Source: Floccularia luteovirens
Taxonomy: Eukaryota > Basidiomycota > Agaricomycetes > Agaricales > Squamanitaceae
Length of the DNA stretch: 64,000 nucleotides
Direction of reading: 5' to 3'
Assembly: GCA_009739215.1 (NCBI GenBank)
Contig: VSJF01000004.1
Span: forward strand, 1,116,001 to 1,180,000
Each line of letters begins with the position of its first letter. The first letter of the stretch is position 1. Shown here one piece after another: positions 46,282-59,746 of the stretch. A model generated the notes under the pieces. It searched no databases. It was not told the origin of the DNA and saw only the letters and a list, made by a program, of their open reading frames with translations. A program made the translations under genes and the position numbers.

Positions 46282-49200
46282 TTAAGTGTCTTCACTTGTA
46301 ATATCAACGACAGGTGCGGGACTGGCATCAATAGTCTCAAATAACATCTCTGGATCTGCTTCTTCATTCTATTTGAAAACGAGTGAGTATAATGTGGAGG
46401 GTACTAACATAGTATTCGGACGTACACAAATAAGTCTGTGAAAATGCTTCGACAATTTCTCTATAACAAGGCTGTAGGGTAAGTGCTGTGTGAGTTTTCT
46501 TTACAGCATTCACGTCAGTGTCAATTTGGAACAAAGGATTGGTTTTGATGTTGGGCGTACCTCCGCGGCTGTACATTAAGAGAATGGCGAGCATCTAAAG
46601 TAGAATCCAATACATTAGAAGAGTGGGCGCCTTCACTAAGTGATAACCTGATGGAATATTCTTTATCAGATTTTCCCCGTCCATGATTTCTTTCGTAAAG
46701 TTCGAAAGTTATATGTGACTACGTCAAGGATGAAGCATCAGGATCTATTAAAGAATGATTGAATCTGAACATACTGCATAATCGAGTTCCGGGATCCTTC
46801 GATTAGCGATTGGCAATCCGGATAATAGGACAAGGTTCACAAGAGTGTGGATGTGGCTTTCTTTGGTGAAATACAACGTCAATGAACTAGCACCATTGTT
46901 ACGTGCAGCCTCCAAATCCCGCACGACATTGTGCAGAAGGGGGAGTGATGTCAAGACTCCAATTTCCTCCCTATAACTTGTCAGCTAACGAAACACTCGA
47001 ACACATAAAATTCACTTCTCATCCGGGTCTATTCCGTATTCTTGAGGGGCCACTAAATCAAATAGTGCTTTGGCACGTCCGTATAGCTCATGGATCTTGC
47101 GATCATGAGTTGAATGAAGAGGATCTTGACGGCCTTTTTCATCAAAGATCGAGAACAAGAAAGTTCTATGGTGTAAGGCACAATATTTAATTGTATCATA
47201 CAATTCAGATACCTGCAAACTTCGTGTTAGAATATACAAAGTCAATGAAACTGTGCATACCCTGGATGGATCGAATTTCTTCTGTTCCACATCGCAAAAA
47301 TCTTCAAACAATTTCTCCCATCGCTCTCGGAAAAGCCATGGTTCGTCTCCACAACACCTATCAACCCGTCAATATCAGTTGAAAACAAAACGTAGAAAGG
47401 GAAACGAACCATCTTTCTTGTATCTTGTCTACATCTAGCGTTTCAAAATTATGGCGCATGATATCCCTGAAAGAACTCAGAAGTTCTATCACTTCCTGTG
47501 TTGACATTAGATATGGTTTTTGGTCTACTGGGTTATGTTGTGTATCACTAACCTTCACCACTTCCACTGGCTCCTTCTTCATGCTCTTCGGCCACGTCAA
47601 CTCCGGACGCTTCTCTGGCTCACCGGGTCTCAAAAGTATTTTCAGACGCTTCTTAACATCGTCCATAAGATCCTTTGCTGCGTTAGAGTCATCCAACAAA
47701 TCCTTGCGAATGATCAGTTTTAATGGAGGTTGATTGGGCTGATACATATTTTGATTTTGTGGAGACATATTCTTGTTATGAAAACTGTTGCCTTTCCCTT
47801 CAGCAGAGGAGAGTGATGAACTTGTAGAGGGTGGCGCTGTGTAGTTCGGGTGTTGCGGATCTAGCAGAGCAGCAGCAAATATTTCGGCTGAGGCGATAAC
47901 ACGTCTCTCTGATGAGGTGAAGATCTGCAGTCGGATAAGCAAAGCCAGCGGTGGGTGCAATTGGTCACCAGTACCTTGACATTATGAAGAACATCCTTGT
48001 CTGTAATAAAACCAATTAAAATCAAACCAGAATCTGAAAAGAACTTTGCTTACTCATTATTGATATATCCTTTTTCATATTTTCACCCAAATCCCGGGAT
48101 TGGTATCGAGCTGAATGTGTAAACTGAATTGCAAGGGGATGGTATTAGTTGAAATAAACATATGAATGTAAGATTGAGACTCCACCTCTCCACCCCATTT
48201 GAACACCAACGTTAATTTCGTCAATTTTCTGGATTGCCCAGCTTGTCGTTTTGAGTAAACTGGTTTGAGCTGGGCTTTAGTGCCAGGCAAGTCAATTTTA
48301 CTAAATAAGGCATTGCTGAGTTGGGTCAATTTTGTAAGCTCTTCCCCATCGGCTCCTAGGTTGCGCGCCTCTTCGATTGCTGTCGCAATCCAGCTTAATT
48401 GTTCCTTTTCTCGGAGAATGATCTCTTCCGTTTCGCCATTGAGAAGAGTAACAAAAGGCTGGGTCCACGATTCGCCAATTGGAAAATTAAACTTGAGTTT
48501 TTGCTACGAAATTTTCAAAATAAGGTGTCACACGAGCAAAATTTAAGTTTACCTTCGGGGTACGATCAGCATGACGGAGTACTGTAACATTGGCCTTTAG
48601 CCGCCACGTCGATGTTTCCTGAGAGGTTGTTTCTGCCGCGGGGAATGGTCTATCGGGTGATGCCGAAACACGCATGCAGAGAGCGGCGAGAATATCCGCT
48701 GCCTTGTCTACGAACAAGCAACAGTTGAGTCTTCCTCCGATGAGCAGAACGATTTATGACTTACCATAATATGTTTCGTTGCCTTTGACAAAGCTCCAGC
48801 CGTTGACATCAATCACTTGGCTTTTCAGGCCATTGTCACACCTCAGCATGTCGAACCCGCATACGCGCTGCCCAAAACCTTCACATATCTTGTCTGCCCA
48901 GGACTTTTCTTCTTCTGTCAACCTTGTAATAAAGCTGGTATTGTTGAGTCAAAACACAATATAAGAACAGCTGCATTCTGCCGCACCGAATTTCTTTGCC
49001 TTCTGTGTTCCTCCTCACTACCCCATCGACGACGGGGGATTTGCGCGTCTCTGCATGGGTATACTCTTTCCCAACGGTATAAACTTTGATATCTTCAGAA
49101 TTATCGACGTCGATGAATTGCTCATAGATATATGAACCATCTGTTCTCGGATGGTTTAGAGTGGGGTCCAGTTCACTTGATTTGTTTCCAACCTTGAAAC

Positions 49201-50109
49201 CATGAGTTGACAGTGGTTCTAAAAAAAGTGAAAGATGGTACAACACCTTTCTAAATAAGCGACGGCCCCCGCCACCACGAAAGTATATATAAACGTTGTG
49301 ATCTTCGCCACTCACGGGCTTTTCTACGAAAGGTTTCTCCATTATTTTTCCGTCGACTACAATAGCATCACCGTCATCGCGGAGCGCAACCTCTGGGGTC
49401 ACTAGGAATCCCCCAAGGATTATCCCCAATCTATTCTTCATGAGTTCCACAAGTTCAGGGTCAACTTTCGGACCACCATCTCTGGAAACCTCGAGGCGTG
49501 TTGGAGTCGGAACTTGGAGATGGTCTAAAACAGCACCGACCAAGCGGCGGTCCCAGAGGAGTGCTTGAGGGGCGAGGTCATTTATGCAAAATGGTTTTCG
49601 TAGCTTGACATACATTATGGCCTTGTCTAGTGGAAAATCAGTGGAAAAAAAGGATATAAGGATATCACAGCGTGGCCAATTTTCGACGTCTGTAATTGTG
49701 TGAATTAGTAAAAAATGACAGGGCATAGAAAGGGAGTTGTCTACCCTCATCTAAAATGACTTTGTCCCCAAATACTTTGACATCGATTGCGCCCCTTGCA
49801 CGCTCCACCAACCTTGTTAAAATTTCCCTCATGGCTTTGCTGCGTGCTTTGATATCCATTGCACAAACACCAAGAATGACGGATTTCGTTGAGATGTATG
49901 CATGTCTACTAAAGAATGGAGTTGAGAATTGTTAAAAGATTAGAAAATAAAATTGCTTACTTAGATTCGAGAGTAAGTGCTAGGTCAGAATATGAACCGG
50001 TAGATGAAGGAGATGAAGAGCGAGTGAAGATTGAGCTTGATCGAGGAGAAGCTCTCTCTGAAGAATTAAGGAAAGAAGAAATACGTGACTGTCTGTCTCT
50101 GTGGTGCAT
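46282..50109 (-). CDS. VIP1: Vip1/PPIP5K inositol pyrophosphate kinase-phosphatase
   Basis: Makes 1-diphospho-inositol phosphates (IP7/IP8) with its ATP-grasp domain and hydrolyses them with a histidine-acid-phosphatase-like domain. It regulates phosphate sensing, polarised growth and dimorphism. Exon 1 is basic and Ser-rich ([20 protein letters not shown]), then [20 protein letters not shown]. Kinase marks: [75 protein letters not shown] and [14 protein letters not shown] segment. Phosphatase marks: [12 protein letters not shown] (RHxxRxP variant) and [20 protein letters not shown]. Near the end, [20 protein letters not shown] carries the His of the distal motif, and the last exon ends DITSEDT. 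About 15 short introns, all joins checked in frame. About 1,030 aa, intact. Confidence 0.95.
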
Positions 50110-50534
50110 CTTGATAGCAGAGTAGATAAGTAGCCTCGAGCTAGGTCCCTGTAACGGGTGGTTTAAATTGCTGTGTAAGGTAATCCAAATGAAATGTGAA
50201 AGTTAACGAGACTCCGTGTCCTTGATTTGTTCCAGCCTCGGAATGAACAAAACACCTTATCTAATCTAATCATTTATGTCCATGTAGTTTAAATCGTGGG
50301 CCTACAAAGTTCAAAGTCTTTAAATTTCAAGCTCAAGCCTCTACCAATACAATCACAGTCAATACAAATAACCAACTCGGTCATCTCCAGGAAGTCATCT
50401 CTGCATGACATAACTGATGTCGATGCTTCTTTTCTCCCAGGGCAACAAGTGTTATGATGTTGCACATTGTATAAGTTAGAGCCGATCAATCAAACTGCGA
50501 GCGTTCCTCTTTTCTCCCGCATTCGAGCCCTATC
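50110..50534. promoter_or_regulatory. Divergent promoter between Vip1 and acyl-CoA ligase genes
   Basis: The flanking genes start outward from this 425-bp stretch. Small ORFs inside (50289-50489 minus) show no family features. No binding site could be assigned. Confidence 0.45.
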
Positions 50535-53334
50535 ATGGCCTGGACCCCTGCACGTACTCATGCTGAAGGTACAACCTCTTGTTCAACCAGCGCACGGCGT
50601 TTTGCTAACACCTCTACTTATAGTTGATGCCATCCTCTGTGCTCCCGGAAATATCCATGAGATACAGACATGCCTAGTCGATGGAAGGCTCCAGCGTGTC
50701 TATAAAAACGCTTGGCCCTCCCTCCGTGACTTTTGGCTCTGGTCATCAGCAGCCCATGCCGATGCTACTTATATTGTCTTCGAAAATCGGCGTCTAACAT
50801 TCAGCCAAGTGTTCAGACAGTCAATCAGGGTAGCTGCTATCTATTACAATATCTATGGAATTCGAAAGGGTTCTTATTTCCTCAGAATTTCGGAATTTAT
50901 CTGCTGACGTGTGATTAATGTTTTTGGTAGGAGATAGGGTCGGTATCTGTTCAAGGAATTATCCAGAGTATTTAGTAGCATTCTGGGCTTGCCGTAAGCG
51001 ACTCCAACTAAATTGCTAACTCGTCTCAAAACTCTTAATTTCAAAGATATTATTGGTGCCGTGTCTGTACTAATCAATGCGTCGGTCATCTTCTTCGTCA
51101 TCTTATGGCATTACTCACCTTCTCGAACAATTCAGATGGCTACCTTTGGATTCACTATGTCATTGTTTTACCCTCACCCAGTGTAAACTTGCGATATTGG
51201 ATGCCGAGCGTGCAGATCGTCTAGAACAGGCTGTCACTCGTCTCTCTAATGACGCAGGTGTACAGGGCTTTATTGTCATAGGATCTCAGGAAGGGAAGGG
51301 TCAATGGAAGGGCATGTGTATTTGGGAAACTCTATTGGAACAACACCAAATAGATCACGCTGAGTTCATGAAGAAAGACCCTGGAATTTTACCTGAGGAC
51401 AATGCAACTATCCTGTTTACCTCTGGTATGTTCTAGCTAAAGATCTACACACTACAATCCTCTCACACTACTATCAAGGCACTACTGGACTACCAAAAGG
51501 GGTCTTGAGTACGCAACGTCAATATGTGACAAATATTGTGAATGTAGGTTCAACTGTCGTTGGTCATGAAATTGATTTATCAATACAAAATGTAGGTCCT
51601 TGTGGGGCGACGACGGGCAATACTTCGTCGTGGGGAGGATGTTCCAGAGGTCCCTCCACCTGGCCCTCAATCGGGTGTCTTGGTTGCTGTGCCATTTTTC
51701 CACGTCACAGGTTCCACAAGTTCTTCGGTATGTATTATATTCATAGTCTAAGAATCTATATATTTATTCAGCTGCAAGATGATGGCTTCTCTGTTGGGTT
51801 TGAAAATCGTGTTGATGCGGAAATGGGTTGTTGAAGAAGGTTTGATCAGTTCTTGTTGTATTTCGCTGTCAAAGATTTTATTAGTGTTCTGTTTGTTATA
51901 GCCGCGAGGTAGATTCTCATCAAATTTCTGGATTCAAAATCTAAACCAGTTTATGCTAGGCTGATCAAGGAAGAAAATGTGAAAATTGCTGGGGGGTGAT
52001 AAAATTAAATAAAGAGTGCCGAATCAATGCTAATAATCTTTCTTTAGTGTACCTTCTATGGTCTTAGATCTTATCCGTAGTTCTCTTGCCGGACACCCTC
52101 TTGAAGCCCTGATGTTCGGAGGAGCGCCAGCCCCAAGTTCCCTGTCTGACCGAGCAAAAGTAGCGTTCCCTACAGCCGTCTTGTATGTTCTCAATTTATA
52201 TATAAAGTTAAGAATTACGTTGCTGAACAAACTTTTTCAGGAGTGAGGCGTATGGTTTGACGGAAACAAATAGTGTTGCTGTTGCTGTAGGTTGGTATCG
52301 ACATGAGGTTATGCAATTTCGCATTTTCTGACCACTCCTCTCTATATCTTGTATAGCTGCAGAGGACTATCTTGCTCATCCGGGTACTTGGTGAGTCTTA
52401 GCCCTTCCAGTCAAAGGATGTAACTCAAACGGAGCCAGTGGATTACCCATGCCAATTAATGACTTATGCATCATAAATGATGATATATCTGTTCCTCCTG
52501 GCGTTGTTGGTGAGGTATGGGTTCGTGGGCCCAACATAATGAAGGAATATTGGGGAGATAAACGTAAATGCCGGCTGTGTCATATTCAATTTGTGTGGCT
52601 CATTGTGTTGTATATGCAGCGGCTACTGACAAAGTACGTATCTTACTTTCAACAAAAATAATATTCATTTTTTTTGGCTGCAGGTTATTACGAAGGACGG
52701 ATGGTTTAAGACTGGTGACCTCGGGTACTTAGATCAGGAGGGTTTCCTATACATCCGTGATAGAAGTAAGTCTTAGCCATTGAATCGAAACATATTTCTT
52801 CACTTTTACGATGTAGTTAAGGATATTATTATTCGTGGGGGTGAAAACATTGTGAGTATACCCATGACCGATTTAGTACTACACTCACAAGATTCCAGGA
52901 TTCTGTTTCGGTGGAGAATGCATTATATAAAGATGATCGCGTGCTAGAGGTTGCTGCTGTTGGTGTGCCAGATGAACGACTAGGAGAACTGGTTACTGCG
53001 ATCGTATGTATCAAACCGGAGCATCGCAAAGAAGTCACAGAGGACTACCTCATTGACTTAGCTAAAAAAAAGGTAAGGTTTCTCTTGTTGGATAACGTAT
53101 GATTACCAATTCTTTGCGCTAGCTTGCCAAAGTTCGCCGTCCCAGTTATGGTGATCATCCAAACCAACCCCTTTGGTAACCTTGCTCTGACATTACAATT
53201 GATCTGTTCTGATGGGGTCCGGGATTGTTCTAGAACGAACGCCTTCGGGCAAGATTCTCAAAGCTGACTTGCGGAAAATGGCTCGAGAAGCGTGGCTGAA
53301 CAGGTCTAAGGGGGGTGTCTCGTCGAAACTTTAG
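50535..53334 (+). CDS. AMP-forming acyl-CoA synthetase/ligase with C-terminal SKL (peroxisomal)
   Basis: ANL-superfamily enzyme: ATP plus an acid plus CoA gives acyl-CoA. Start [20 protein letters not shown] (exon 1 of about 34 nt, then a 50-nt intron). Motifs: [17 protein letters not shown] (A3 P-loop, split by an intron), [95 protein letters not shown] and the A10 lysine in [14 protein letters not shown]. The last residues are GVSSKL and stop (TAG 53332-53334), a canonical PTS1 peroxisome signal. Nearly 18 small exons. At 51723-51788 the acceptor GCTGCAAG (not the earlier TTCAG) gives the correct frame. The acid substrate is unknown: medium/long fatty acid, coumarate-like or another aryl acid are all possible. 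Confidence 0.92.
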
Positions 53335-53508
53335 AGAGTTGAATTACCAGAATTTTGTGTATATGCAATATTAGTCAGGACTTGGAAGACGAGATGCATG
53401 TTTGGTTTGGGATTACGTAATGGTGCATTGAAGCCATATGCGCGCACATAATTGGTTTGCTCAGTATATCTAACGACGTGCGCGCATACCCTACATGAAT
53501 AGATACCC

Positions 53509-56500
53509 ATGAACCAATCCAACTCAAGTTCCTCAAATATCTCTAGTGCTACTTCAAAGTCGCCTTCACCTGGTCCTTTTGCTTATCAAACACGTCTGCT
53601 TGAGCGTACATCATCCCGTGGGCATGGAGGTTTGAACACATTGTCAAGAACCAACTCACAAAGTGGTACGCTAACAAGCTCGGGAGGGGCTGCTGGTAGC
53701 TCCGGCATCTCCAAGGCTACTTCTTTGCACCGACCCGGCAATAGTTTGGATGCTATTCGAGGAAAGTGGGAAGAACGGTCTCGGGAAGCGGGTATAGGTG
53801 ATAATGCTCATCCTCCGACAAGTTACGCCAAAGACAATCTCCTCCGTAACAAGACTTATACTCCAGGAAACCCTAACGTATCCACCGGATACACCAAACC
53901 CTCTGACCAGTCACCAGTTTCATCGTCACCATCCAAGGTAGAGCTGCACAGAACGCCTACATACTTGAAGCGACATACACTACCGGCCCCAATCATAGCA
54001 TCACCACTATCTCCGAATAGCACAGGAATTCAAGTGGAAACCGGCTCGCCATCGTCTGCAACAAACAAGCGGATCCATTTACCACATTTTTCAGGAGCCT
54101 CCTTATCATCTATTGATCTTACGGCTGACGTTTCAATCAATCCAAGCAGTTTGGCCAAACAAAATCGACCCCCAGTGCTTACGCGTAGTGATCGTTCCAA
54201 TAGCCTGGCCACCACGCCTATCAGTAAACCATATACTTCCGCCGCACCAAAATTCGATGCGCCTCAAAGCGGACCATCTTTGCCTTCTACCTACACAAGA
54301 CCTCATTCGTTTTCCGCTCATAGCTCCAATCTAGATTCAAAATTATTAAATACCGTAGCGAATGCGACCCTTCCAACGTCAAAGCCAGACGGTGAAAATG
54401 CAGCCCCATACTCTTCCGTGACATCGGTTATGTCACCGCCCCAGTATCGAAGTGCATACATGCACAACAAGAAATATTCTACAAATGGGAACGGACTGGG
54501 CGTAAACGCCCGCAGATTGGGAAGACACCTTCCTAGGATAGCAAGTGGAGATGGAGAACCTAACCACGACGAACCACAGTCGGCACGGAAAGACCAAGGT
54601 GTTTCGGAGATAAAATCTTTCTTACAGGGCGCATCATCAGGTCCATCCGTATCGGTTCGCCCAAAGCAAGATTTGAGCTTGGCGGTCGACGTTAGAAACA
54701 CAGAAGACGTAGCTGGTTTACCAGGCCGTATACAACTCAAAGCTCCGAATGGGCAATCACCCTCACCATCCACCCGCTACATCGGAAGTAATTGGGCAGA
54801 CAAACAAAGGCATCTCATCCAAGCTTATGAATATCTCTGCCACGTGGGTGAAGCCCAGCAATGGATAGAAGGTTGTCTTGGTGAAGAACTTGGCTTTGGA
54901 GTGGTGGAAATGGAGGAATGGCCTTAGAAATGGAGTCGTGTTGGCGAAGCTAGTACGCGCTTTTCAAGGAGATGCCGCAGTGAAAAGAATTTATGAGGTG
55001 CGTGCTGTCAGCTGCCAGTCTCTCACTTCGTGATGGATTCGTTTAGGCTCCGAAACTGGATTTCCGCCATTCTCAAAACATCAACGTTTTCTTCAATTTC
55101 GTTCGTTATGTTGGCCTCCCTGAAGTACGTAGGCCTACGACATATTGACATATTCATGACAACTAGATATTTTAGGGCTTTATATTCGAGCTTACGGACT
55201 TATATGAGAAGAAAAACCTTCCAAAGGTTATATATTGTATCCATGCACTGAGGTTTGTTGTGTAAACGTATACGAGCAGATCCACTTATTGATTCAATGA
55301 TCCAGTCACTTACTTGCGCGACGTGGATTGGCAGAACGCATCGGCAATTTGATCGGACAGTTACATTTCTCGGACGATCAACTGCAACAGACTCAGAGAG
55401 GTTTAACAGAATCAGGGGTATCAATGCCAAATTTCAGCCATGTTGGTAGAGAACTGGCTAAAGAAATCAATGAGGATGTTGAAATGGAAATTGAGAGTGA
55501 AGATGAGCGTAAGTGTTGACAACCATATCAGTTATCTCATATTTAGGTCTCTCCAGGCCGCGAGCGTTTACTATCTGAGAATATCAACACCATTATGGCA
55601 TTCCGAGCTATGGCACGGGGATATTTAGTCCGGCAACACCAGACCGACTTGAGGAGCCGTATGCGTCTCTTTCATCACCAAACCTTCAAGCTTCAAGGGC
55701 ACCTCAGAGGTGTCCTAACCCGAAAGCGCCTAGTAGCCGAGAAGACAAGTTTTGAGCAGACGTTGCCTTGGGTTGTCACATTGCAATCTACTCTACGCAC
55801 AGTAATTGCTATGCAACGATGGAACACACAACTCCGACTTATTCAAGAGTCTTCTATCGGTATTTCTAAAGTCCAGGCTCAGGTTAGGGGTGTCCTGCTA
55901 CGCCGACGCATTATGCGGTTAAAGGAGGCTCTGAAGAAAGTCAAATTTCCCATTATGAAACTACAAACTGCTGCTCGAGCTAGCTTTGCGCGCCATTCTC
56001 ATAATGAGATTAAAAAAACGGTCCACCAACCCCAAATCAGCATCCGTATCGTTGGTTTACAATCTCGTGCACGGGGAGCTCTTATAAGAAAAGTTGCCAT
56101 GAAAGAAAAGGAAATTCTGAAGCACTGCGAGGACACCTTTGTTGCATTGCAGGCACGATGTCGGGGCGTCCTCATGCGACGTCGTTGGCGGTCACAATTT
56201 GCCAAAATTGAGAATATTGCGAGCGTTGTCGTTCAAATTCAGGCGGCAGTCCGCACATATTTGGCGAGGAAACGCTTGCTCAACCTAATTCGCGGTCTTC
56301 GAAGAGCCACTCGCAATGTAATAGGTCTACAAGCCTCTGCGCGTGCCAACGTCGTCCGGCAACGCCATGTTGGAATCAATAAAACTCTGAATGAGGTCAA
56401 AATGGTTACGACTATTAGCAACTTACAGACCTATGTCCGTGCTGTGTTGACTCGTGTCCGTCATAGAGAGATCAACAAACAGCTCGAAGTTTCCACACCA

Positions 56501-59500
56501 GAGATAACTGGATTCCAAGCAGCGGTGAGAGGGGCGCTCTTAAGGAACGACTTTCGCGCTTGGAGGGACCACCTTCATAACAGCTACCTGGTCGCTACTA
56601 TCCTGCAAGCTATGTTACGCGGAGCTGCACTGAGGCGATCGTTTAGGGTGAAAATGGAATATTTCCGAGCAAATCTCAGCAAAGTCGTGAAGATACAATC
56701 GCTATTTCGTGCGAGAGAAACACGAGAACAATACCGGCAATTAACACTAGGAACAAATGTTTCCATTGGGACGATCAAGAATTTCGTACATCTTTTGGAT
56801 GATTCCGAAGCAGACTTCCAAGAAGAAATCAAAATTGAGAGACTGCGGAAGAAGGTCGTGGAACATATTAGGGAAAACCAGGCATTGGAGAATGAAGTTA
56901 ATGATCTAGATGTGAAGATAGCACTTGTTGTTCAAAACGTTAAGAGCTTCGATGAATTGATGAAAGCCAGGAAAAGACATGGGAACGATGGCACGACATC
57001 GCGTGCAGCAACCCTCAAATTACTCGCAGCCCATGGGGATCCATTTTCAGGACCTAACACTCTAGATCAGGAGGCAAGGCGGAAGTTGGAACTTTACCAA
57101 CAACTGTTTTACCTTCTGCAGACACGAGGGGAGTATCTCAGCCGATTGTTCACTCGACTATCTGCCGCAAACTCCCCGGAAACCAATAGACGTTTTATTG
57201 AAAGAGTGGTATTGACTCTTTTCGGCTATGGTCAAGACCGGAGGGAAGATTTCTTGCTTCTTAAGCTTTTCCAGGTAAGTCAAGTGCCTGCTACCTTTAG
57301 ACTTTTCTCTGAATTTAGTAGTTTGCTATACATGAAGAGATTTCTCTCGCTCCATCAATACAAGACATTATTCACTGAGCACCCCTTATATATGAATATT
57401 GCCGTCCATTATGTCCGTCCCAAACAAGTGACGTATGCCAGAGATATCTTCCAATCAGTTATATTGGAGGTGTTGAATGCGGAAGACTTAGACTTAGAAG
57501 CCAATCCGTCCGTGGTGAGTTTATTAGCTCATTCGCATCTGGGACAAAGGCTAATCACAAAACTAGATCCATCGTGCAAGAATAGATATTGAGGAAATGA
57601 AATCTGGTATCCCCAGCTCCCAGCCAAGGGATGTATCATTCCATGAAGCACTGAAAGATCCGGACACGAGAGCTATATATATTCGTCGTAAGTTTCATAG
57701 TTTATTTCATTCGAAACAAAAAGCTCAGCTAGTGCAGATCTCCAAGTCTTACAATGGTGGACTGAGGCGTTCGTTTCTGCCATTACTCAGTCGACAAGAC
57801 GGTTACCATATGGGGTACGGCTTTTGTCGAGAGAAATATTGTCAGCGGTCAGGGTGCGTCACTCGAATTCCACCAATGGCTCAAGTTCATTCTTGCAACA
57901 GAACAAATTCCCTGATGCATCAGACGAAGAGCGTGCTGCTTGCATAGGTCGAATAGTATATTATCGGTACATAAATCCGGTCATAATGTGAGAAATATTT
58001 CCTCAACTTTGCTTGAAATGTTATGTTGACATTCTTCAAGCGCGCCTGAAACTTTCGAAATCGTTACGAAAACTTCGAATGTTGCGACGGGAAAAAAGAA
58101 TCTTGCACAAATCTCTAAGATACTCACCCAAATCACCAGTGGTACCAGTCTTCAGTGATAACGATCCAAGCTATATACCTATCAACGACTATGTCAAAAA
58201 GGCAATATCTCAGATGACGAACTGGTTTATTGAAGGTGACTTGAATTTTTCCGAGTAAAAAATTTCTTTTCTGAAAGCTTCTTCCACAGTCGCGAATGTA
58301 CCGGATGCTGAGACTCATTTTCATGCTCACGAATTTTTAGACGTGACGGCACAACCGAAACCCATATACATTACTCCAAACGAGATCTATGCAATTCACG
58401 GGATTTTATTACAAAACAAAGACTATTTGGTAAGTCTATCATTAAATGTCTTTCGGATGTAGTATCATTTCTTCACGAGTCGCATTTAGGCCTGTCAGCC
58501 AAAATGACATCCTTAAAGATATCCTTTTTGATCTCGGTGGTATTCCTCATTTAGACAACGAGGAACTCAAGGATGCGAGGGATACCCCCATAACATTAGA
58601 ATTAACTAATCGTTTTGCGGATGTTCGCGGTTAGTCCTGCCTACTAGCCTGCAGCTTCTTTTTTCTAAACTTTATCACAAGACTCTGACGCCGAAGAGAA
58701 AACCCTGTGGGTTCAAGCGAAACGAGGAGTTCTTGCTATACTCAGAGTACAACCTGCTCAAGATCTCTTCGAATCACTTATGCGTCCCGTCACTGAGGAT
58801 GACCAACTCATGTGGCAAGAAATTCTTGAAGCTGAAGAGAATGAAGTCCAACAGTCCAGGCGCCAGCCTTCAGCAGTCAGCGAGTCTGGATACCGCCTTG
58901 AGAACATTCGATCGTATGTTCCGAATCTGCCTCTAATCTCAACTGTCATTGATTTCCTTTTGATTCAGATATGAATTTGCTGAAGTCAAAGCAACGGCAA
59001 TTGCTAACCTTTTGAAACTCGAAAAGCAAGGGAAGATCTCGCGGTCCGATGGTTTCCAAGGGATCCTTAATGCTATTGCTGTGGATGTTCGAAGTAAACA
59101 TAGGATGAGATTGCAACGGCAGCAAGAAATGGAGAGCATGAATGAGGTCCTGCGGCAGCTGTCTGAGCGCAAGAAGCACTTTGAGGATCAGCTTAACAGT
59201 TACCACAGCTATGTGGAAACTGCAATGAATACCATGCAGCGCGGCAAGGGGTAAAACTCCCTATAAATACAATATACTTGTGCTGACATTGTTATAGGAA
59301 AAAGAGATTCGTGCTGCCCTTCACAAAACAGTACTTCCATCTACGTGATCTTCAACGCTCCGGAGAAACCCCCAAATTTGGTTCATATATTTATACAGCC
59401 AAAGAATTCTACGAGCGCGGAATAATCTTATCTATTGATCAATACTCACCACGCCAGTTTGACAAGATACTGTTGACTCTGTCTTCTGATAAAGCTGGAA

Positions 59501-59746
59501 TTTTTACATTGCAGCTGGACTCCATTCTACTTGGCGTAAACTCGCGAATTGCATCCGAGGACATTCGCATGGAGGATTTATTGCAAGCAAAATATGAAAA
59601 ACGATCCTCCCTAGCATTGTTTGACGGGAAGGTCAGGGTTAACTTTGAATTATTTCTCTATCAAATCAACAAGAAGTAATTTTCAACTTCATCGCCAGTT
59701 CAACTCAATAATCTTATATAATTTGCCTAGATTTTACGTGTCATGA
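53509..59746 (+). CDS. IQGAP-family scaffold (CH domain, IQ repeats, RasGAP-related domain)
   Basis: Actomyosin-ring and Cdc42/Rac scaffold (fission yeast Rng2 type), about 1,780 aa. A Ser/Thr/Pro-rich N-terminus of about 430 aa precedes a CH domain (RHLIQAYEYLCHVGEAQQWI, GLRNGVVLAKLVRAFQGDA and NINVFFNFVRYVGLPEGFIF). About 13 IQ-like units follow (for example KVQAQVRGVLLRRRI, GLQSRARGALIRKVA and VQIQAAVRTYLARKRL). The GAP-related domain then has RRFIERVVLTLFGYGQDRRE, HPLYMNIAVHYVRPKQ and KFPDASDEERAACIGRIVYY with RYINPVI. As in other IQGAPs it lacks the arginine finger region of real RasGAPs. RasGAP-C runs to the end (TGA 59744-59746). The conserved frame is broken by one surplus base at 54919 (CH domain), 57376 and 58147 (GAP domain) and perhaps 58490. 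Everything between is intact. Confidence 0.92.

Noticed and set aside
51723..51795. Apparent frame break in the acyl-CoA ligase after HVTGSTSSS.
   Set aside because: The acceptor GCTGCAAG, six bases past TTCAG, restores [19 protein letters not shown].
55508..55560. Apparent frame break before the IQ region of IQGAP.
   Set aside because: The acceptor CTCTCCAG rather than TATTTAG gives ERRERLLSEN in frame; no extra base is needed.
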